A DNA stretch of 64,000 nt from Lentibacillus kapialis. Its GTDB lineage: Bacteria; Bacillota; Bacilli; Bacillales; Amphibacillaceae. Position numbers and translations under genes: made by a program. The notes beneath the pieces are model-generated. The model was not told the origin of the DNA. It saw nothing but the letters and a program-made list of their open reading frames with translations, and did not search any database. The stretch lies in assembly GCF_014646635.1 (NCBI RefSeq), contig NZ_BMNQ01000003.1, positions 78,422 through 142,421 on the forward strand, given 5' to 3'. Positions 7,897 through 16,231 of this stretch are shown here, piece by piece (the stretch's first letter is position 1; each line of letters starts with the position of its first letter).

Positions 7897-9570
7897 TTAG
7901 AACAATCCCGTTACTTTTCCATTCTGATCTACATCCATATTGAGGGCTGCAGGTTTTGCGGGCAACCCCGGCATAGTCATCATGTTGCCGGTTAATACGA
8001 CGATAAATCCTGCTCCGAGCGATGGCCTTAATTCTCTTATGGTCACTGTGAAATTCTCAGGTCTTCCAACTAAAGACGGATCATCTGATAATGAATACTG
8101 TGTTTTGGCCATACATATCGCTAGTTTCCCCCACCCTTGCTGCTCGTAAAAGGCAAGCTGTTTTTTCGCTTTGGAAGACAATTCTATATCGCTGGCCCCA
8201 TAGATATTTTGCGTGACTTTTCTTATTTTTGTCTCAAGCGAGTCATCCAAATCGTACATATAATGAAATGAATGATGAACATCAGTGTCCGCTTTATTCA
8301 CAATTTTTTCGGCAAGTTCTGTCCCCCCGGCACCGCCATTTGCGTGCACATCTGTTAAAGTTACGTCAACATTTTTGGAATGGCACCATGTTTTAATGAG
8401 ATCGGTTTCTGCCTCGGTATCAGTCGGAAACTTATTAATGGCCACAACAAAAGGCAGTCCAAACGTTTCTATCGTTTCAATATGCTTTTGCAGGTTACCC
8501 ATTCCGGCTTTTAATGCCTCCACATTTTCCGTTTTGAGATTGTCCTTGTTAACACCACCGTGCATTTTTAAAGCGCGCACTGTTGCGACGATGACAACTG
8601 CATCTGTATGAAACTCCCCAGCACGCATTTTAATATCTAGAAATTTCTCAGCACCAAGGTCAGCTCCGAAGCCAGCTTCGGTTACGACATAGTCACTCAA
8701 TCCGGCGGCTATTTTGGTTGCCATAATACTGTTACAACCGTGAGCAATATTGGCAAATGGGCCTCCATGGATAACAGCGGGCGTGTTTTCAGTTGTCTGA
8801 ACAAGGTTTGGCTTGAGCGCATCTTTTAGCAGAAGAGTCAGCGCTCCCTCCGCTTTCAGATCTTTAACTGTTACAGGATTTTCCTCATATGTGTAGCCGA
8901 TTACAATCTTTGATATACGTGATTTTAGATCTTCCAGACTTGTTGCAAGACATAAGATAGCCATTATTTCCGAAGCAACGGTAATGTTGAAGCCGTCTTC
9001 TCTGGGTACACCGCGCAATGGGCCGCCGAGTCCTACCACAATCTGTCTTAACACACGATCGTTCATATCCATAACTCGCTTCCATTCAATCCGGCGTGGA
9101 TCTATATTCATTTCATTGCCCCGGTGAATATGGTTATCGATCATGGCTGATAATGCGTTATTGGCACTGGTTATGGCATGAAGATCACCTGTAAAATGCA
9201 AATTTATATCCTCCATCGGGAGCACTTGGGAGTATCCCCCGCCTGCTGCGCCGCCTTTCATGCCCATAACGGGACCCAGTGATGGTTCACGAAGAGCAAT
9301 CATAGCATTTTTGCCAATTTTATCAAGAGCTTGTCCTAATCCAACGGTAACGGTAGATTTACCTTCTCCGGCGGGGGTCGGATTGATGGATGTAACTAAA
9401 ATGACTTTTCCTTTCCGTTTAGTATCCAGTTTATGCATCAACGTATTGGAAAGCTTTGCTTTTGTATGGCCGTATGGCTCCCATTCTTCCTGTTTCAAAC
9501 CGAGCTTGTCTGCTATCTGCTTAATCGGTTTTAAATAAGCTTCTTGCGCAATTTCGATATCTGTTTTCAT
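7897..9570 (-). CDS. fhs: Formate-tetrahydrofolate ligase
   Basis: The 557-residue enzyme makes 10-formyl-tetrahydrofolate from formate, ATP and tetrahydrofolate, feeding purine synthesis. The P-loop [19 protein letters not shown] is near residue 60; also visible are [21 protein letters not shown] and the C-terminal [10 protein letters not shown] motif. The start ATG at 9570 has AAAGGAG at good distance; the longer reading from 9594 adds eight residues and lacks a site. It complements thyA and dfrA nearby in one-carbon metabolism. Confidence 0.96.
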   Translation of the reverse strand: MKTDIEIAQEAYLKPIKQIADKLGLKQEEWEPYGHTKAKLSNTLMHKLDTKRKGKVILVTSINPTPAGEGKSTVTVGLGQALDKIGKNAMIALREPSLGPVMGMKGGAAGGGYSQVLPMEDINLHFTGDLHAITSANNALSAMIDNHIHRGNEMNIDPRRIEWKRVMDMNDRVLRQIVVGLGGPLRGVPREDGFNITVASEIMAILCLATSLEDLKSRISKIVIGYTYEENPVTVKDLKAEGALTLLLKDALKPNLVQTTENTPAVIHGGPFANIAHGCNSIMATKIAAGLSDYVVTEAGFGADLGAEKFLDIKMRAGEFHTDAVVIVATVRALKMHGGVNKDNLKTENVEALKAGMGNLQKHIETIETFGLPFVVAINKFPTDTEAETDLIKTWCHSKNVDVTLTDVHANGGAGGTELAEKIVNKADTDVHHSFHYMYDLDDSLETKIRKVTQNIYGASDIELSSKAKKQLAFYEQQGWGKLAICMAKTQYSLSDDPSLVGRPENFTVTIRELRPSLGAGFIVVLTGNMMTMPGLPAKPAALNMDVDQNGKVTGLF

Positions 9571-9722
9571 CTGAAATACTCCTTTCGTATCCATTTAATT
9601 TCAGTTTAACTTAACTATCGTGTTTTTCACATACTTATTCGGTAATTTATGAAGCGGTTTCATTAACTTTTTGCTTATTCTTAAGTACATTTTTTACAAA
9701 CCGGATAAATACAGTTATTGTC
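9571..9722. other. Divergent intergenic region fhs/csp
   Basis: This AT-rich spacer separates fhs (minus) and csp (plus). It must contain the fhs promoter, but I see no clear consensus pair on the minus strand and no repeat. Confidence 0.4.
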
Positions 9723-9751
9723 TTGACTGAAACCTTAAAATAAGCTATATT
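9723..9751 (+). promoter_or_regulatory. Sigma-A promoter of csp
   Basis: TTGACT (9723-9728) and TATATT (9746-9751) lie exactly 17 bases apart. This predicts transcription start near 9758 and a leader of about 155 bases before the csp ATG. Confidence 0.7.
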
Positions 9752-9757
9752 AGATAC

Positions 9758-9915
9758 AAGCAAAGAAGATGTATGGAATCATTAATGACAAGCGGCTTCT
9801 GTGGAAGTGGATGCAATAGTGATCCAACACTTCTGGAGTAGTCGTTTTTTTAATTCTATTTGTCTGCTTTGCATTAACACGTTTTACGTGAAAGTTTTTA
9901 GGAGGATTATTTACA
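9758..9915 (+). promoter_or_regulatory. Long csp 5' leader, possible cold-responsive RNA
   Basis: About 155 untranslated bases precede csp, as in other cold-shock genes whose leaders refold with temperature. A potential helix joins GGAAGTG near 9805 with CACTTCTGG near 9828-9836, followed by a T7 tract (9846-9852), so an attenuator is possible. The leader also holds a 16-codon ORF (9769-9819, MYGIINDKRL...) after AAGAAG. All regulatory roles are inference. Confidence 0.4.
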
Positions 9916-10116
9916 ATGGAAAATGGCGTAGTAAAATGGTTTAATGCGGAAAAAGGCTATGGCTTCATTCAGGTGGAAGAAGGAAATGATGTGTTCGTTC
10001 ATTATTCCGCTATCCAGGAAGAAGGCTTTAAAACTCTTGAAGAAGGTCAGAATGTAACATTTGACATTGTTGAAGGCGATCGCGGCCCGCAAGCTGCAAA
10101 TGTTGTAAAACAATAA
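9916..10116 (+). CDS. csp: Cold-shock protein, CspA/CspB family
   Basis: The 66-residue single-domain OB fold has both RNA-binding motifs, [10 protein letters not shown] (RNP1) and VFVHYSAI (RNP2), and a start, [15 protein letters not shown], typical of CspB/C/D. It binds single-stranded RNA and DNA and acts as an RNA chaperone. GGAGGATT lies before the ATG. A long leader and a strong promoter agree with post-transcriptional control. Which csp paralogue it is cannot be decided from the sequence. Confidence 0.95.
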   Translation: MENGVVKWFNAEKGYGFIQVEEGNDVFVHYSAIQEEGFKTLEEGQNVTFDIVEGDRGPQAANVVKQ

Positions 10117-10148
10117 ACGATTTGAACCATATACACAAAGCGGTAATC

Positions 10149-10230
10149 TTAGAAAACTCGGCATTCGCTTCGTTTTATAGCGGATGCCGAGTTTTTCTTA
10201 TAAGGTTATCCATAATTTACTCTTTCTGAG
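10149..10230 (+). repeat. R2 hairpin repeat, copy a
   Basis: The hairpin AAAACTCGGCATTCGC ... GCGGATGCCGAGTTTT is followed by the conserved tail TATAAGGTTATCCATAATTTA. It is the same as at 52720, 55760 and 56500 in this orientation and is inverted at 14471, 45594 and 49786. Here it may double as the csp terminator. Confidence 0.8.
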
Positions 10231-10324
10231 TATAAAAAAATTACCGCTTTTTAATGCTCATCAGAATTTCTTGGCCCATTCATGGGATGATAGCGCATTA
10301 AATCAATTTTATCGTTAAAAAATA

Positions 10325-10357
10325 GAACAGGGTTTGGCTGAACCTGTTCCTGTTTTT
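10325..10357 (+). terminator. Rho-independent terminator-like hairpin
   Basis: GAACAG ... CTGTTC flanks an internal loop and is followed by TGTTTTT just before the R3 element. It could end csp transcription that passes the R2 hairpin. Confidence 0.5.
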
Positions 10358-10596
10358 CTAGGAGACTAGGACAGAAGTAGTTTGGATAAGGAAAGGTCCG
10401 AACTAGTTAGAGTATATAACCCGCTATGGAAATATACTTCGCGCACCTTAGGGCGGCTGTTGAGTCTCCTTGTGATGACGCGGAGTCTCACCGAGGCCTC
10501 TCCTCCCGCAGGAGGCTACGTATATTTTCCTCCGCTAAAACGATGTATTATTCGTTTTTAGTATGATACATCTTTAGTTCTGTCTAAGACTCCTAG
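10358..10596 (-). repeat. R3 palindrome-ended element, copy 1
   Basis: This 239-bp element has imperfect inverted ends, CTAGGAGACTAGGACAGAA and TTCTGTCTAAGACTCCTAG. Internally it carries GGAGGAAAATATACG and GCCTCGGTGAGACTC on the minus strand, matching copy 3 at 19110 in inverse orientation. It contains further GC-rich inverted pairs such as CCTCCCGCAGGAGG. It has no coding capacity. Its terminal CTAG supplies the TAG stop of the minus-strand methyltransferase gene. Confidence 0.75.
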
Positions 10597-11102
10597 GTTG
10601 CTTTGGTTAAGGTTTTTTCTTCGCGCGGTATTCTAATTCTTAATAACAAAAGATGCAGAAATGGAAATAGAACCGCTGTCAGCTGTGCACCGACAAGCAT
10701 CGGTATAACAAACAATTCAACAGCAACAACCATATAATTGGGATGTTTCACATATTTATACGGTCCTTTTTTGATTACAATAACACCGGGGAGCTCAATT
10801 ATCTTTGTGTTCCAAAATTTGCCCAGTGTTTGCATACACCAGACCCTTACTGCTTGTGCAGCTAAAAAAATAAGTAATAGAAAATAATTTATTTCGGCAA
10901 AGTCATGCTTATTAAGTGATGTTTCTGCTACAATACAGACAAAAAAACAACAATGAAGCAGGATAAACCATTTATAGTGTTTCTCGCCTTTTTCAATACC
11001 ACCCACGCTTTTCATCCATTTTTCGTTGCTTTTGGCAATGAATAGTTCTGTCACGCGTTGTATGATCACTGCCAGAATAAAAAACCATATCCAGGTTGTC
11101 AT
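10593..11102 (-). CDS. Isoprenylcysteine carboxyl methyltransferase family protein (YpbQ/BpsB-like)
   Basis: The roughly 169-residue integral membrane protein has about four hydrophobic segments and the C-terminal SAM-binding motif KGPYKYVKHPNYMVV. It resembles B. subtilis YpbQ/BpsB, which methylates alkylpyrones made by the type III polyketide synthase BpsA; no bpsA-like gene is next to it, so the substrate is open. The ATG at 11102 is preferred over a GTG at 11117. The last codons and the stop abut the R3 element, so the C-terminus (KTLTKAT) may have been altered by insertion. Confidence 0.75.
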   Translation of the reverse strand: MTTWIWFFILAVIIQRVTELFIAKSNEKWMKSVGGIEKGEKHYKWFILLHCCFFVCIVAETSLNKHDFAEINYFLLLIFLAAQAVRVWCMQTLGKFWNTKIIELPGVIVIKKGPYKYVKHPNYMVVAVELFVIPMLVGAQLTAVLFPFLHLLLLRIRIPREEKTLTKAT

Positions 11103-11257
11103 GATCCGCCGTCCCACCCTAATAACATTAATTCTGAACTGAATCCCGGTCCAAAAAGCTGAGAGAACGCTTTTGGAATCTAAGGCTTATTTTACCTTGT
11201 ATCCATTCTGGCCATACATACAAAATTTTAGCCGAAACAAGTCGGCTATGCTTCTAC

Positions 11258-11291
11258 AAGAAAAAAACCAAGGTAATATCTCCCTTGGTTT
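11258..11291 (-). terminator. Terminator of RlmL-type methyltransferase gene
   Basis: AAACCAAGG / CCTTGGTTT flanks a 9-base loop and is followed on the minus strand by T7. Confidence 0.85.
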
Positions 11292-11309
11292 GTATTCTGT
11301 CATATACAA

Positions 11310-12440
11310 TTAGAGTTTCTTTCCAAAATACTGATAATAGTTGGTCTGTATAAATCCATTGAAAAGTTTCCGTTTCTTGGTAGCTTTTTTTCCATACAGA
11401 TGCTCGAATGATTCAAAAGCCGTTAGTGTGTAAACACTCCATGACGGGTGTTTTTCCATAGTCTCCCCTAAATTCTGATATATCACTGCTGCATCATCCT
11501 GATCTCCTATTCGCTGTCCATATGGCGGGTTGCCAATTAAGTATCCATTTTCTCTTTGGATAGACAGATCGTTTACTTGCATTTGTTTCCAGGAAATCAA
11601 GTCGCTTAATCCTGCTTCAGTAGCATTATTTATTGAGATATTGATCATTTTATGGTCAATATCTGAACCGGTTATATTAAGATTTTTATCATAATCAGCT
11701 TTACTTTCGGCTTCCTCAAATGCCTCTTCCCAATACTGGCTGTTAATCAACTTCCAACTTTCAGAGGCAAACTCACGATTGAAGCCTGGAGCAATATTCT
11801 GACCGATTAACGCAGCTTCAATAGGGATTGTTCCGGAGCCGCAGAAAGGATCCACTAACGGATAATCAGGACTCCAGTTAGTCAGTAAAATCAGGGCCGC
11901 AGCCAATGTTTCTTTTAAAGGTGCATCCCCCTGCCCCACGCGATAGCCGCGTTTATGTAACCCGGAGCCGGATGTATCAATTGTTAATGTGGCTTGATCT
12001 TTATGAATGGCAACTTCTATTTTATATAAAGCGCCGTTTTCAGGCATTTTTCCAGCAACACCATATTTTAATTTTAAACGTTCAGCGATTGCTTTTTTCA
12101 CGATAGCCTGGCAGTCCGGAACACTGTATAAGGTAGATTTAACGGATTTTCCTGATACCGGAAAACTTCCCTCTTCTGTAATAATATGTTCCCATGGCAG
12201 TGCCTTGGTTGCTTCAAACAATTCCTCAAATGTAACAGCCTTGAATTGACCAACCTGCAATTTGACACGATCAGCGGTTCGCAGCCATAGGTTGCAACGC
12301 GGGATGGCTGATACAGGTGCGTTAAAAATAACTTTTCCGTTTTCGACTGTCACATCGTAACCCAGACGTTTTACCTCTCCGGCTACAACTGATTCCAATC
12401 CCATTGCAGCTGTTGCAATTAATGTAACCTCATTGGACAT
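11310..12440 (-). CDS. THUMP-domain class I rRNA methyltransferase (RlmL/YpsC type)
   Basis: The 376-residue protein has an N-terminal THUMP RNA-binding region (about 45-155), then a Rossmann methyltransferase domain with DPFCGSGTIPIEAALIG (SAM loop) and GNPPYGQRI (N6/N2-methylation motif). It corresponds to B. subtilis YpsC and to the N-terminal half of E. coli RlmL, an m2G methyltransferase of 23S rRNA. As in B. subtilis it lies beside rnpB and gpsB. The ribosome site is AAAGGAAA. Confidence 0.9.
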   Translation of the reverse strand: MSNEVTLIATAAMGLESVVAGEVKRLGYDVTVENGKVIFNAPVSAIPRCNLWLRTADRVKLQVGQFKAVTFEELFEATKALPWEHIITEEGSFPVSGKSVKSTLYSVPDCQAIVKKAIAERLKLKYGVAGKMPENGALYKIEVAIHKDQATLTIDTSGSGLHKRGYRVGQGDAPLKETLAAALILLTNWSPDYPLVDPFCGSGTIPIEAALIGQNIAPGFNREFASESWKLINSQYWEEAFEEAESKADYDKNLNITGSDIDHKMINISINNATEAGLSDLISWKQMQVNDLSIQRENGYLIGNPPYGQRIGDQDDAAVIYQNLGETMEKHPSWSVYTLTAFESFEHLYGKKATKKRKLFNGFIQTNYYQYFGKKL

Positions 12441-12502
12441 ATGTATTTCCTTTCATCTTCCAAATTAAATCAGTACTAGTTTACCACATCTAACCGACAA
12501 TT

Positions 12503-12533
12503 AAAAAACCTTTCTGACGGTATCAGAAAGGTT
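12503..12533 (-). terminator. Terminator of rnpB
   Basis: The perfect 11-bp arms AACCTTTCTGA / TCAGAAAGGTT are followed by T6 on the minus strand, about 20 bases past the RNA 3' end. Confidence 0.9.
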
Positions 12534-12552
12534 TCTGTTAAATAATGGAGAC

Positions 12553-12952
12553 CATTGAATACTTAGTAAGCCATGTTCTGTTCCGATGTACTTCTACGGT
12601 GGTCAGCCTTGTACACCGGTCGTAATCATCTATCTACGGACATTTTACCTGAATGCCCGTCCCCTTTTCAGTTCACTTCCCTAATCAAGGGTGCCCCTAC
12701 CTATTTTTGGGTTGCTCACTCGTGGGGTTTACCGCGTTCCATTCGGACTGTTTCCAATCCGACTGCGTCACTGTGGCACTTTCAAATGTACTAATCCATG
12801 TCTTATGAGTTAGGATGTTCCACTGCCGTTAACATTTGTTACCTTGACTTATGATTTCGTCAAGCACGAACACTACAGGCATCGCAGCCTGTGCGAGCAT
12901 GGACTTTCCTCTGCATATGAACCATATGCAGCGATTACGCAAGTATTCAATC
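12553..12952 (-). ncRNA. rnpB: RNase P RNA, type B
   Basis: Read on the minus strand, the about 400-base RNA starts with GAATACTTGCGTAATCGCTGC, carries the conserved GAGGAAAGTCCATGCTCGCA (CR-I region), and ends with ACAGAACATGGCTTACT (CR-V), then AAGTATTC, which pairs with the 5' end to close helix P1. These blocks are diagnostic of the catalytic RNA that trims tRNA 5' leaders. Size and position between gpsB and the RlmL-type gene match Bacillus type-B RNase P. The exact ends are estimated from P1 pairing. Confidence 0.95.
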
Positions 12953-13007
12953 ATTTTCTAACATTATTATACCATATTTGAGAAACTTGTTCACTGTTAA
13001 TTTAAAC

Positions 13008-13310
13008 CTATTCCTCGGAATCAGCATATTTATTGCCGAATACAGCTTTTTCAAGATTGGACACGCGTTTCAAAATGTCATAATTCACTTGATGATTTGG
13101 AGCCGATTGGCGGCTTTTTGTTTGATCGGAATGTTTTCTAAGCCGTTCATTTTCCTGTTTGAGTTTATCGATTTCCTGTTGGAACGCTTCATAATCCTGG
13201 ATAATGACATCAAGATACTCATCAACCTCTTCCTGATTATAACCACGCATTCCAGTTTTAAATTCCTTCTCAAGTATCTCTTTTCCTGTTAGTTGACGGT
13301 TTGTACTCAT
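13008..13310 (-). CDS. gpsB: Cell-division regulator GpsB
   Basis: The 100-residue protein has an N-terminal DivIVA-like membrane-binding domain ([27 protein letters not shown]), a coiled coil (about 35-70) and a short C-terminal helix, [17 protein letters not shown]. It shuttles the class A penicillin-binding protein PBP1 between sidewall and septum in B. subtilis. The ponA gene for PBP1 is 3 kb away in this window, so partner and regulator remain neighbours. GAGGTGA precedes the ATG. Confidence 0.95.
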   Translation of the reverse strand: MSTNRQLTGKEILEKEFKTGMRGYNQEEVDEYLDVIIQDYEAFQQEIDKLKQENERLRKHSDQTKSRQSAPNHQVNYDILKRVSNLEKAVFGNKYADSEE

Positions 13311-13620
13311 TTTTCAGTCACCTCGATTTTTCCTTTGTTCAATCATGTTAAAACGAAGAAAAAAAGTATGTTCATTTACATGTGTATTTTTAGTTCTTTA
13401 CTATATTCGCTATTTTCTTTTGTTAGTAGTATAACATGATTCCAAAAAGTTGTCTTATTCGATTTTGGATAGGACACAAATAGTATCATAAATAATACGC
13501 TTTAAAGAAGGCTGTTGACCTTTAAAGCATATTAGAAATATGGACGTTCGCCTCGCCTTATAACAATTCCGGTCTTCCAAAATTTATACTGTCTGACGTT
13601 ACAAAAAAAGAAGCTGTTTT
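13311..13620. other. Intergenic region upstream of gpsB
   Basis: This stretch holds no credible ORF. On the minus strand a TATACT -10-like hexamer near 13432 lies 17 bases from AAGACA, a possible gpsB promoter. A symmetrical pair GCTTTAAA / TTTAAAGC lies near 13499-13528, then a degenerate R2 copy and the cdd terminator. Confidence 0.4.
13532..13601 (+). repeat. R2 hairpin repeat, degenerate copy b
   Basis: TTAGAAATATGG is followed by CCTTATAA and the tail AAAATTTATACTGTCTGACGTTA. The tail matches other R2 copies while the hairpin arms have decayed. Confidence 0.55.
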
Positions 13621-13632
13621 TCAGCCTCTTTC
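13601..13632 (-). terminator. Terminator overlapping the cdd stop
   Basis: On the minus strand AGAGGCTG pairs with CAGCTTCT (one G-T), the loop is A-rich, and T7 follows. The stem includes the cdd stop codon. Confidence 0.75.
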
Positions 13633-14025
13633 GATCATATCTTCTGACTGGAAGGAAAATGGCAGTAGTTCGTCCATTGTTAGGGTTTTGGTTTGCCCAT
13701 GAAGATTGGTCAGGTGGACTTTCATACCGCTGTCGAAAAACTCACTCATCACCTGACGGCAGGAACCGCATGGCGGAACAGGTCGCTCTGTCTGAGCTGC
13801 AACAGCCATTTCAGCAAAATCGTATATACCATCCGAGATTGCTTTAAAAATGGCGACCCGCTCGGCACAGCAACTGACTGGATAGGCAGCATTTTCGATA
13901 TTGCAACCTGTGTAAAGTTTTCCCGAACGGGTCAATAATGCTGCGCCGACAGGGAATTTGGAATACGGAACATACGCCTTATCTTTAATCGCTATAGCTT
14001 CTTTAAGCAATTCCGATTTGTTCAT
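13621..14025 (-). CDS. cdd: Cytidine deaminase
   Basis: The 134-residue tetrameric-type enzyme deaminates cytidine and deoxycytidine to uridine forms for pyrimidine salvage. Zinc ligands and the catalytic Glu are in CCAERVAIF, with the PCGSCRQVMSEF pair of Cys; the substrate motif GCNIENAAYP is intact. GGGGGTAAACG precedes the ATG. In B. subtilis cdd lies elsewhere, beside era and dgkA, so its position between gpsB and yppE is a rearrangement. Confidence 0.96.
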   Translation of the reverse strand: MNKSELLKEAIAIKDKAYVPYSKFPVGAALLTRSGKLYTGCNIENAAYPVSCCAERVAIFKAISDGIYDFAEMAVAAQTERPVPPCGSCRQVMSEFFDSGMKVHLTNLHGQTKTLTMDELLPFSFQSEDMIERG

Positions 14026-14088
14026 CGTTTACCCCCTACATTAATGGAAGGTTATTATAATCGAAGGCATCGTTATTTGTAAAGCTCA

Positions 14089-14442
14089 TTATTCTTTAAG
14101 TTCAGATAACAGTTGATCAAAAATGAAAAGTATGGAACGATTTAACTCCATATATCGTTTCCGCTTTACATCAACATAATAGCTATTCAACAATAACAAT
14201 TCCATGTTTTCCCGTGTCGAGGTCACTTGCTGCGGGTGCAGATTGACTTTTCGCTCTTTGACAACATTAAGTGCTTTTTCTTCCCACTCTCCCAGCAGTT
14301 TATAAACAGGTTCTGTACGTTCCTTAACCATCAAAAAAAACTGTTTGTCTTTTTTACTTTCAGGTGGATTGTTTTCTTCATATATATTCTTTAAGTGTTC
14401 AAGATGTTCCTTGAGCTGTTCAGTTTCATGTATTAAATCCAT
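14089..14442 (-). CDS. yppE: YppE-like DUF1798 protein
   Basis: The 117-residue all-helical protein begins MDLIHETEQLKEHLEHLKNI and has the middle segment EWEEKALNVVKERKVNLHPQ typical of DUF1798 (B. subtilis YppE, a four-helix bundle). No catalytic motif or membrane segment is visible. It lies in the yppC-yppG neighbourhood near recU, as in B. subtilis. The function is unknown. Confidence 0.8.
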   Translation of the reverse strand: MDLIHETEQLKEHLEHLKNIYEENNPPESKKDKQFFLMVKERTEPVYKLLGEWEEKALNVVKERKVNLHPQQVTSTRENMELLLLNSYYVDVKRKRYMELNRSILFIFDQLLSELKE

Positions 14443-14470
14443 AAACTACCCTGACCTTTATCTTATTTTA

Positions 14471-14558
14471 TAACGTCAGAAAGGATAAATTTTAAAAAAC
14501 CTTATAAGAAAAGATGTGGCACCCGCTATAAAATAAAACGAATGCCAGGTTTTCTATG
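14471..14558 (-). repeat. R2 hairpin repeat, copy c
   Basis: This is the inverse orientation: AACGTCAGAAAGGATAAATTTT, CCTTATAAG, then a partly decayed hairpin (GGCACCCGC ... GAATGCC) ending TTTTCTA. It lies between the yppE and 14602 genes. Confidence 0.6.
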
Positions 14559-14601
14559 CTGACAAGCTTATTTTATCATCCGGTTGGTTAAAAAGCACGC
14601 G

Positions 14602-14880
14602 TTATGACAGTCTTTTTTCCAATTTTTCGGAAGCAAAATGATGGGGAGTGAGTCTTTTTTGTATTATTCGTTGTTTTTGTACCAATTTGTTTACTGCGCA
14701 TGTTGTATGAGTAAGTTGCTCTTGCAGAATCCGGTATTCTTCGTAAATGCTGTTATCAGTTGCCGTGGTGATTTTTTGATCGAGTAAACGGATCTGGTCA
14801 CTTATATTCGATAATGCATCTGTGAAATCCTGTGTACCCTTTCTTTTCATTTGCGAGTTGGTTGCGGTGGTTTTTGTCAT
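14602..14880 (-). CDS. Small helical hypothetical protein
   Basis: The 92-residue protein starts at the ATG at 14880, chosen for GAGGTGA five bases upstream; the in-frame GTG at 14889 is part of that site. The composition is polar and basic with heptad-like stretches (ISDQIRLLDQKI, YRILQEQLTHT, VNKLVQKQRIIQKRL), suggesting a short coiled coil. It occupies the place of yppD in the yppE-recU neighbourhood but I cannot confirm homology. The clear ribosome site supports it being real. Confidence 0.6.
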   Translation of the reverse strand: MTKTTATNSQMKRKGTQDFTDALSNISDQIRLLDQKITTATDNSIYEEYRILQEQLTHTTCAVNKLVQKQRIIQKRLTPHHFASEKLEKRLS

Positions 14881-14979
14881 TATACTCACCTCATAATATT
14901 ATTGGTTAATGACTTCTTCTGGATAAATCGTTACTTTCCTTCTTCGTCGACAAAACTAGAAGAATAACAGCAAAACAAG

Positions 14980-15008
14980 TGTATATTCGCCTCAATTCAG
15001 ACATGCTA
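14980..15008 (+). promoter_or_regulatory. Candidate sigma-G (forespore) promoter of sspM
   Basis: TGTATA (14980-14985) and CATGCTA (15002-15008) are 16 bases apart, one mismatch each from the sigma-G elements TGAATA and CATACTA. B. subtilis sspM is sigma-G controlled, so the match is expected. Confidence 0.5.
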
Positions 15009-15029
15009 ATGACAAAGGAGGTATGATCA

Positions 15030-15134
15030 ATGGCTAAAAAACCATCCCAGCATAAAACCAAGAAGCATCACCGGGAAAAAGAAAATCAGAACCGTGACAA
15101 AAAATTAGACGGCCCAAACCGTCCCGCAACTTGA
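15030..15134 (+). CDS. sspM: Small acid-soluble spore protein SspM-like
   Basis: The 34-residue basic peptide MAKKPSQHKTKKHHREKENQ... ends in KKLDGPNRPAT. B. subtilis SspM, 34 residues and equally basic, ends KKLGGPNRPST. The peptide has a strong AAAGGAGG site seven bases before the ATG and a candidate forespore promoter. SspM is a minor spore-core protein. The position beside the ypp genes and recU agrees with B. subtilis. Confidence 0.8.
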   Translation: MAKKPSQHKTKKHHREKENQNRDKKLDGPNRPAT

Positions 15135-15146
15135 TATCACGTAAAA

Positions 15147-15284
15147 GGGGTTGGGACATAACCAAGATATACAATACCAAGGACAAAGAATAGCCTCCAC
15201 TTAAGTGAGTTTATTTCCGGAACGGGTTATACGCTCTAACTAGGTCGGATTTTTCTTAATAAAACCACTTTTGTCCCGGCCTCT
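15147..15284 (+). repeat. R3 element, internally deleted copy 2
   Basis: It starts GGGGTTGGGACATAACC and ends CTTTTGTCCCGGCCTC, with GGTTATACGCTCTAACTAGG and TTTTTCTTAATAAAACC near the end as in copy 3. At about 138 bp it lacks roughly 100 bases of the GC-rich middle. It starts 12 bases after the sspM stop. Confidence 0.7.
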
Positions 15285-15378
15285 TTTACATGAAAATATT
15301 TTAAAATGCACAGTGTTCCATGAGACGCTTTTGTACACTTGTGTGACTAATGGTAAATATCCATTGCCCGATTTCATT

Positions 15379-15540
15379 TTATCCCCCTTTTTTAAACCAT
15401 TCATTCCGAATAATATTCTGATAAGTATGATCATAAAAGTTTTGATAGGTTTTTGTCCGGGAAACGTTATCAAAATTGTGCTCTTTTGGCTCAGATATAA
15501 TATAATGTGTATAGCCTTGTTTTCCCCGTGGAGCATCCAT
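15379..15540 (-). CDS. Hypothetical 53-residue protein
   Basis: A minus-strand ORF from the ATG at 15540 reads MDAPRGKQGYTHYIISEPKE, then HNFDNVSRTKTYQNFYDHTY and QNIIRNEWFKKGG, stop. A GAGGT site lies about eight bases upstream. The amino-acid mix (aromatic, Asn, Lys, no rare-residue excess) looks like a real protein and it fills the gap between sspM and recU, divergent from recU. I do not recognise the family. It is better than the overlapping longer frame, which has a biased composition and ends inside R3. Confidence 0.5.
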   Translation of the reverse strand: MDAPRGKQGYTHYIISEPKEHNFDNVSRTKTYQNFYDHTYQNIIRNEWFKKGG

Positions 15541-15622
15541 GACATAACCTCACTTTTATAGGTTTTATAGTCAATTTCCATATTTTTTGATATGCTACTG
15601 TAATATACTGGGGGGAAGAAGA

Positions 15623-16213
15623 ATGCGTTATCCGAATGGTCAAAAAAACAGGAGCTCCCAAAGAGCATCCGGCGCATCCCGGGCTATGGGATTTGGTAAC
15701 CGCGGTATGACGCTGGAAGAAGATATTAATGCCACGAATGATTTTTATCGGAATACTCACAAGGCCATTATTCATAAAAAGCCGACACCGGTACAAATTG
15801 TAAATGTACACTATCCAAAAAGAAGTGCCGCTGTCATAACAGAGGGTTATTTCAAACAACCCTCCACGACTGATTATAATGGTATTTACCGCTCAAAATA
15901 TATTGATTTTGAAGCAAAGGAAACAAAAAACAAAACAAGGTTTCCGCTGGCAAATATACATGAACATCAGATCAATCATATGAAAGGAGTTCTGGAACAC
16001 GGGGGAATTTGTTTTTTTATTTTACGGTTTTCCGTCTATAATGAAACATATTTTATGCCGTCTGAAATATTTCTATCTTATTGGAATAAGCAAGTTAACG
16101 GAGGGAGAAAATCAATCCCCCATGAAACGATAGAAAAAACGGGCTACCGGATTCCTTTTCATTACCAGGCAAGGGTTAACTATTTAGCTATTATTGATCA
16201 GCTTTATTTTTAG
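15623..16213 (+). CDS. recU: Holliday junction resolvase RecU
   Basis: The 196-residue protein has the RecU layout: a basic N-terminus (MRYPNGQKNRSS), GNRGMTLEEDIN, the nuclease core STTDYNGIYR with catalytic Asp and IDFEAKETKNK with the Glu-x-Lys pair, then the C-terminal dimer segment. It cleaves Holliday junctions in recombination and works with RuvAB. The ATG at 15623 follows a GGGGGGAAGAAG site. ponA begins 19 bases after its stop, the same recU-ponA pair seen in B. subtilis. Confidence 0.95.
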   Translation: MRYPNGQKNRSSQRASGASRAMGFGNRGMTLEEDINATNDFYRNTHKAIIHKKPTPVQIVNVHYPKRSAAVITEGYFKQPSTTDYNGIYRSKYIDFEAKETKNKTRFPLANIHEHQINHMKGVLEHGGICFFILRFSVYNETYFMPSEIFLSYWNKQVNGGRKSIPHETIEKTGYRIPFHYQARVNYLAIIDQLYF

Positions 16214-16231
16214 ATTGGAGGAAAAAGAGTT

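Noticed and set aside
12573..12794. 73-residue plus-strand ORF
   Set aside because: It lies entirely within rnpB, a structural RNA on the other strand.
15240..15677. 145-residue minus-strand ORF upstream of recU
   Set aside because: It overlaps the recU start and the R3 repeat, and has biased composition; the 53-residue frame in the same DNA is more plausible.
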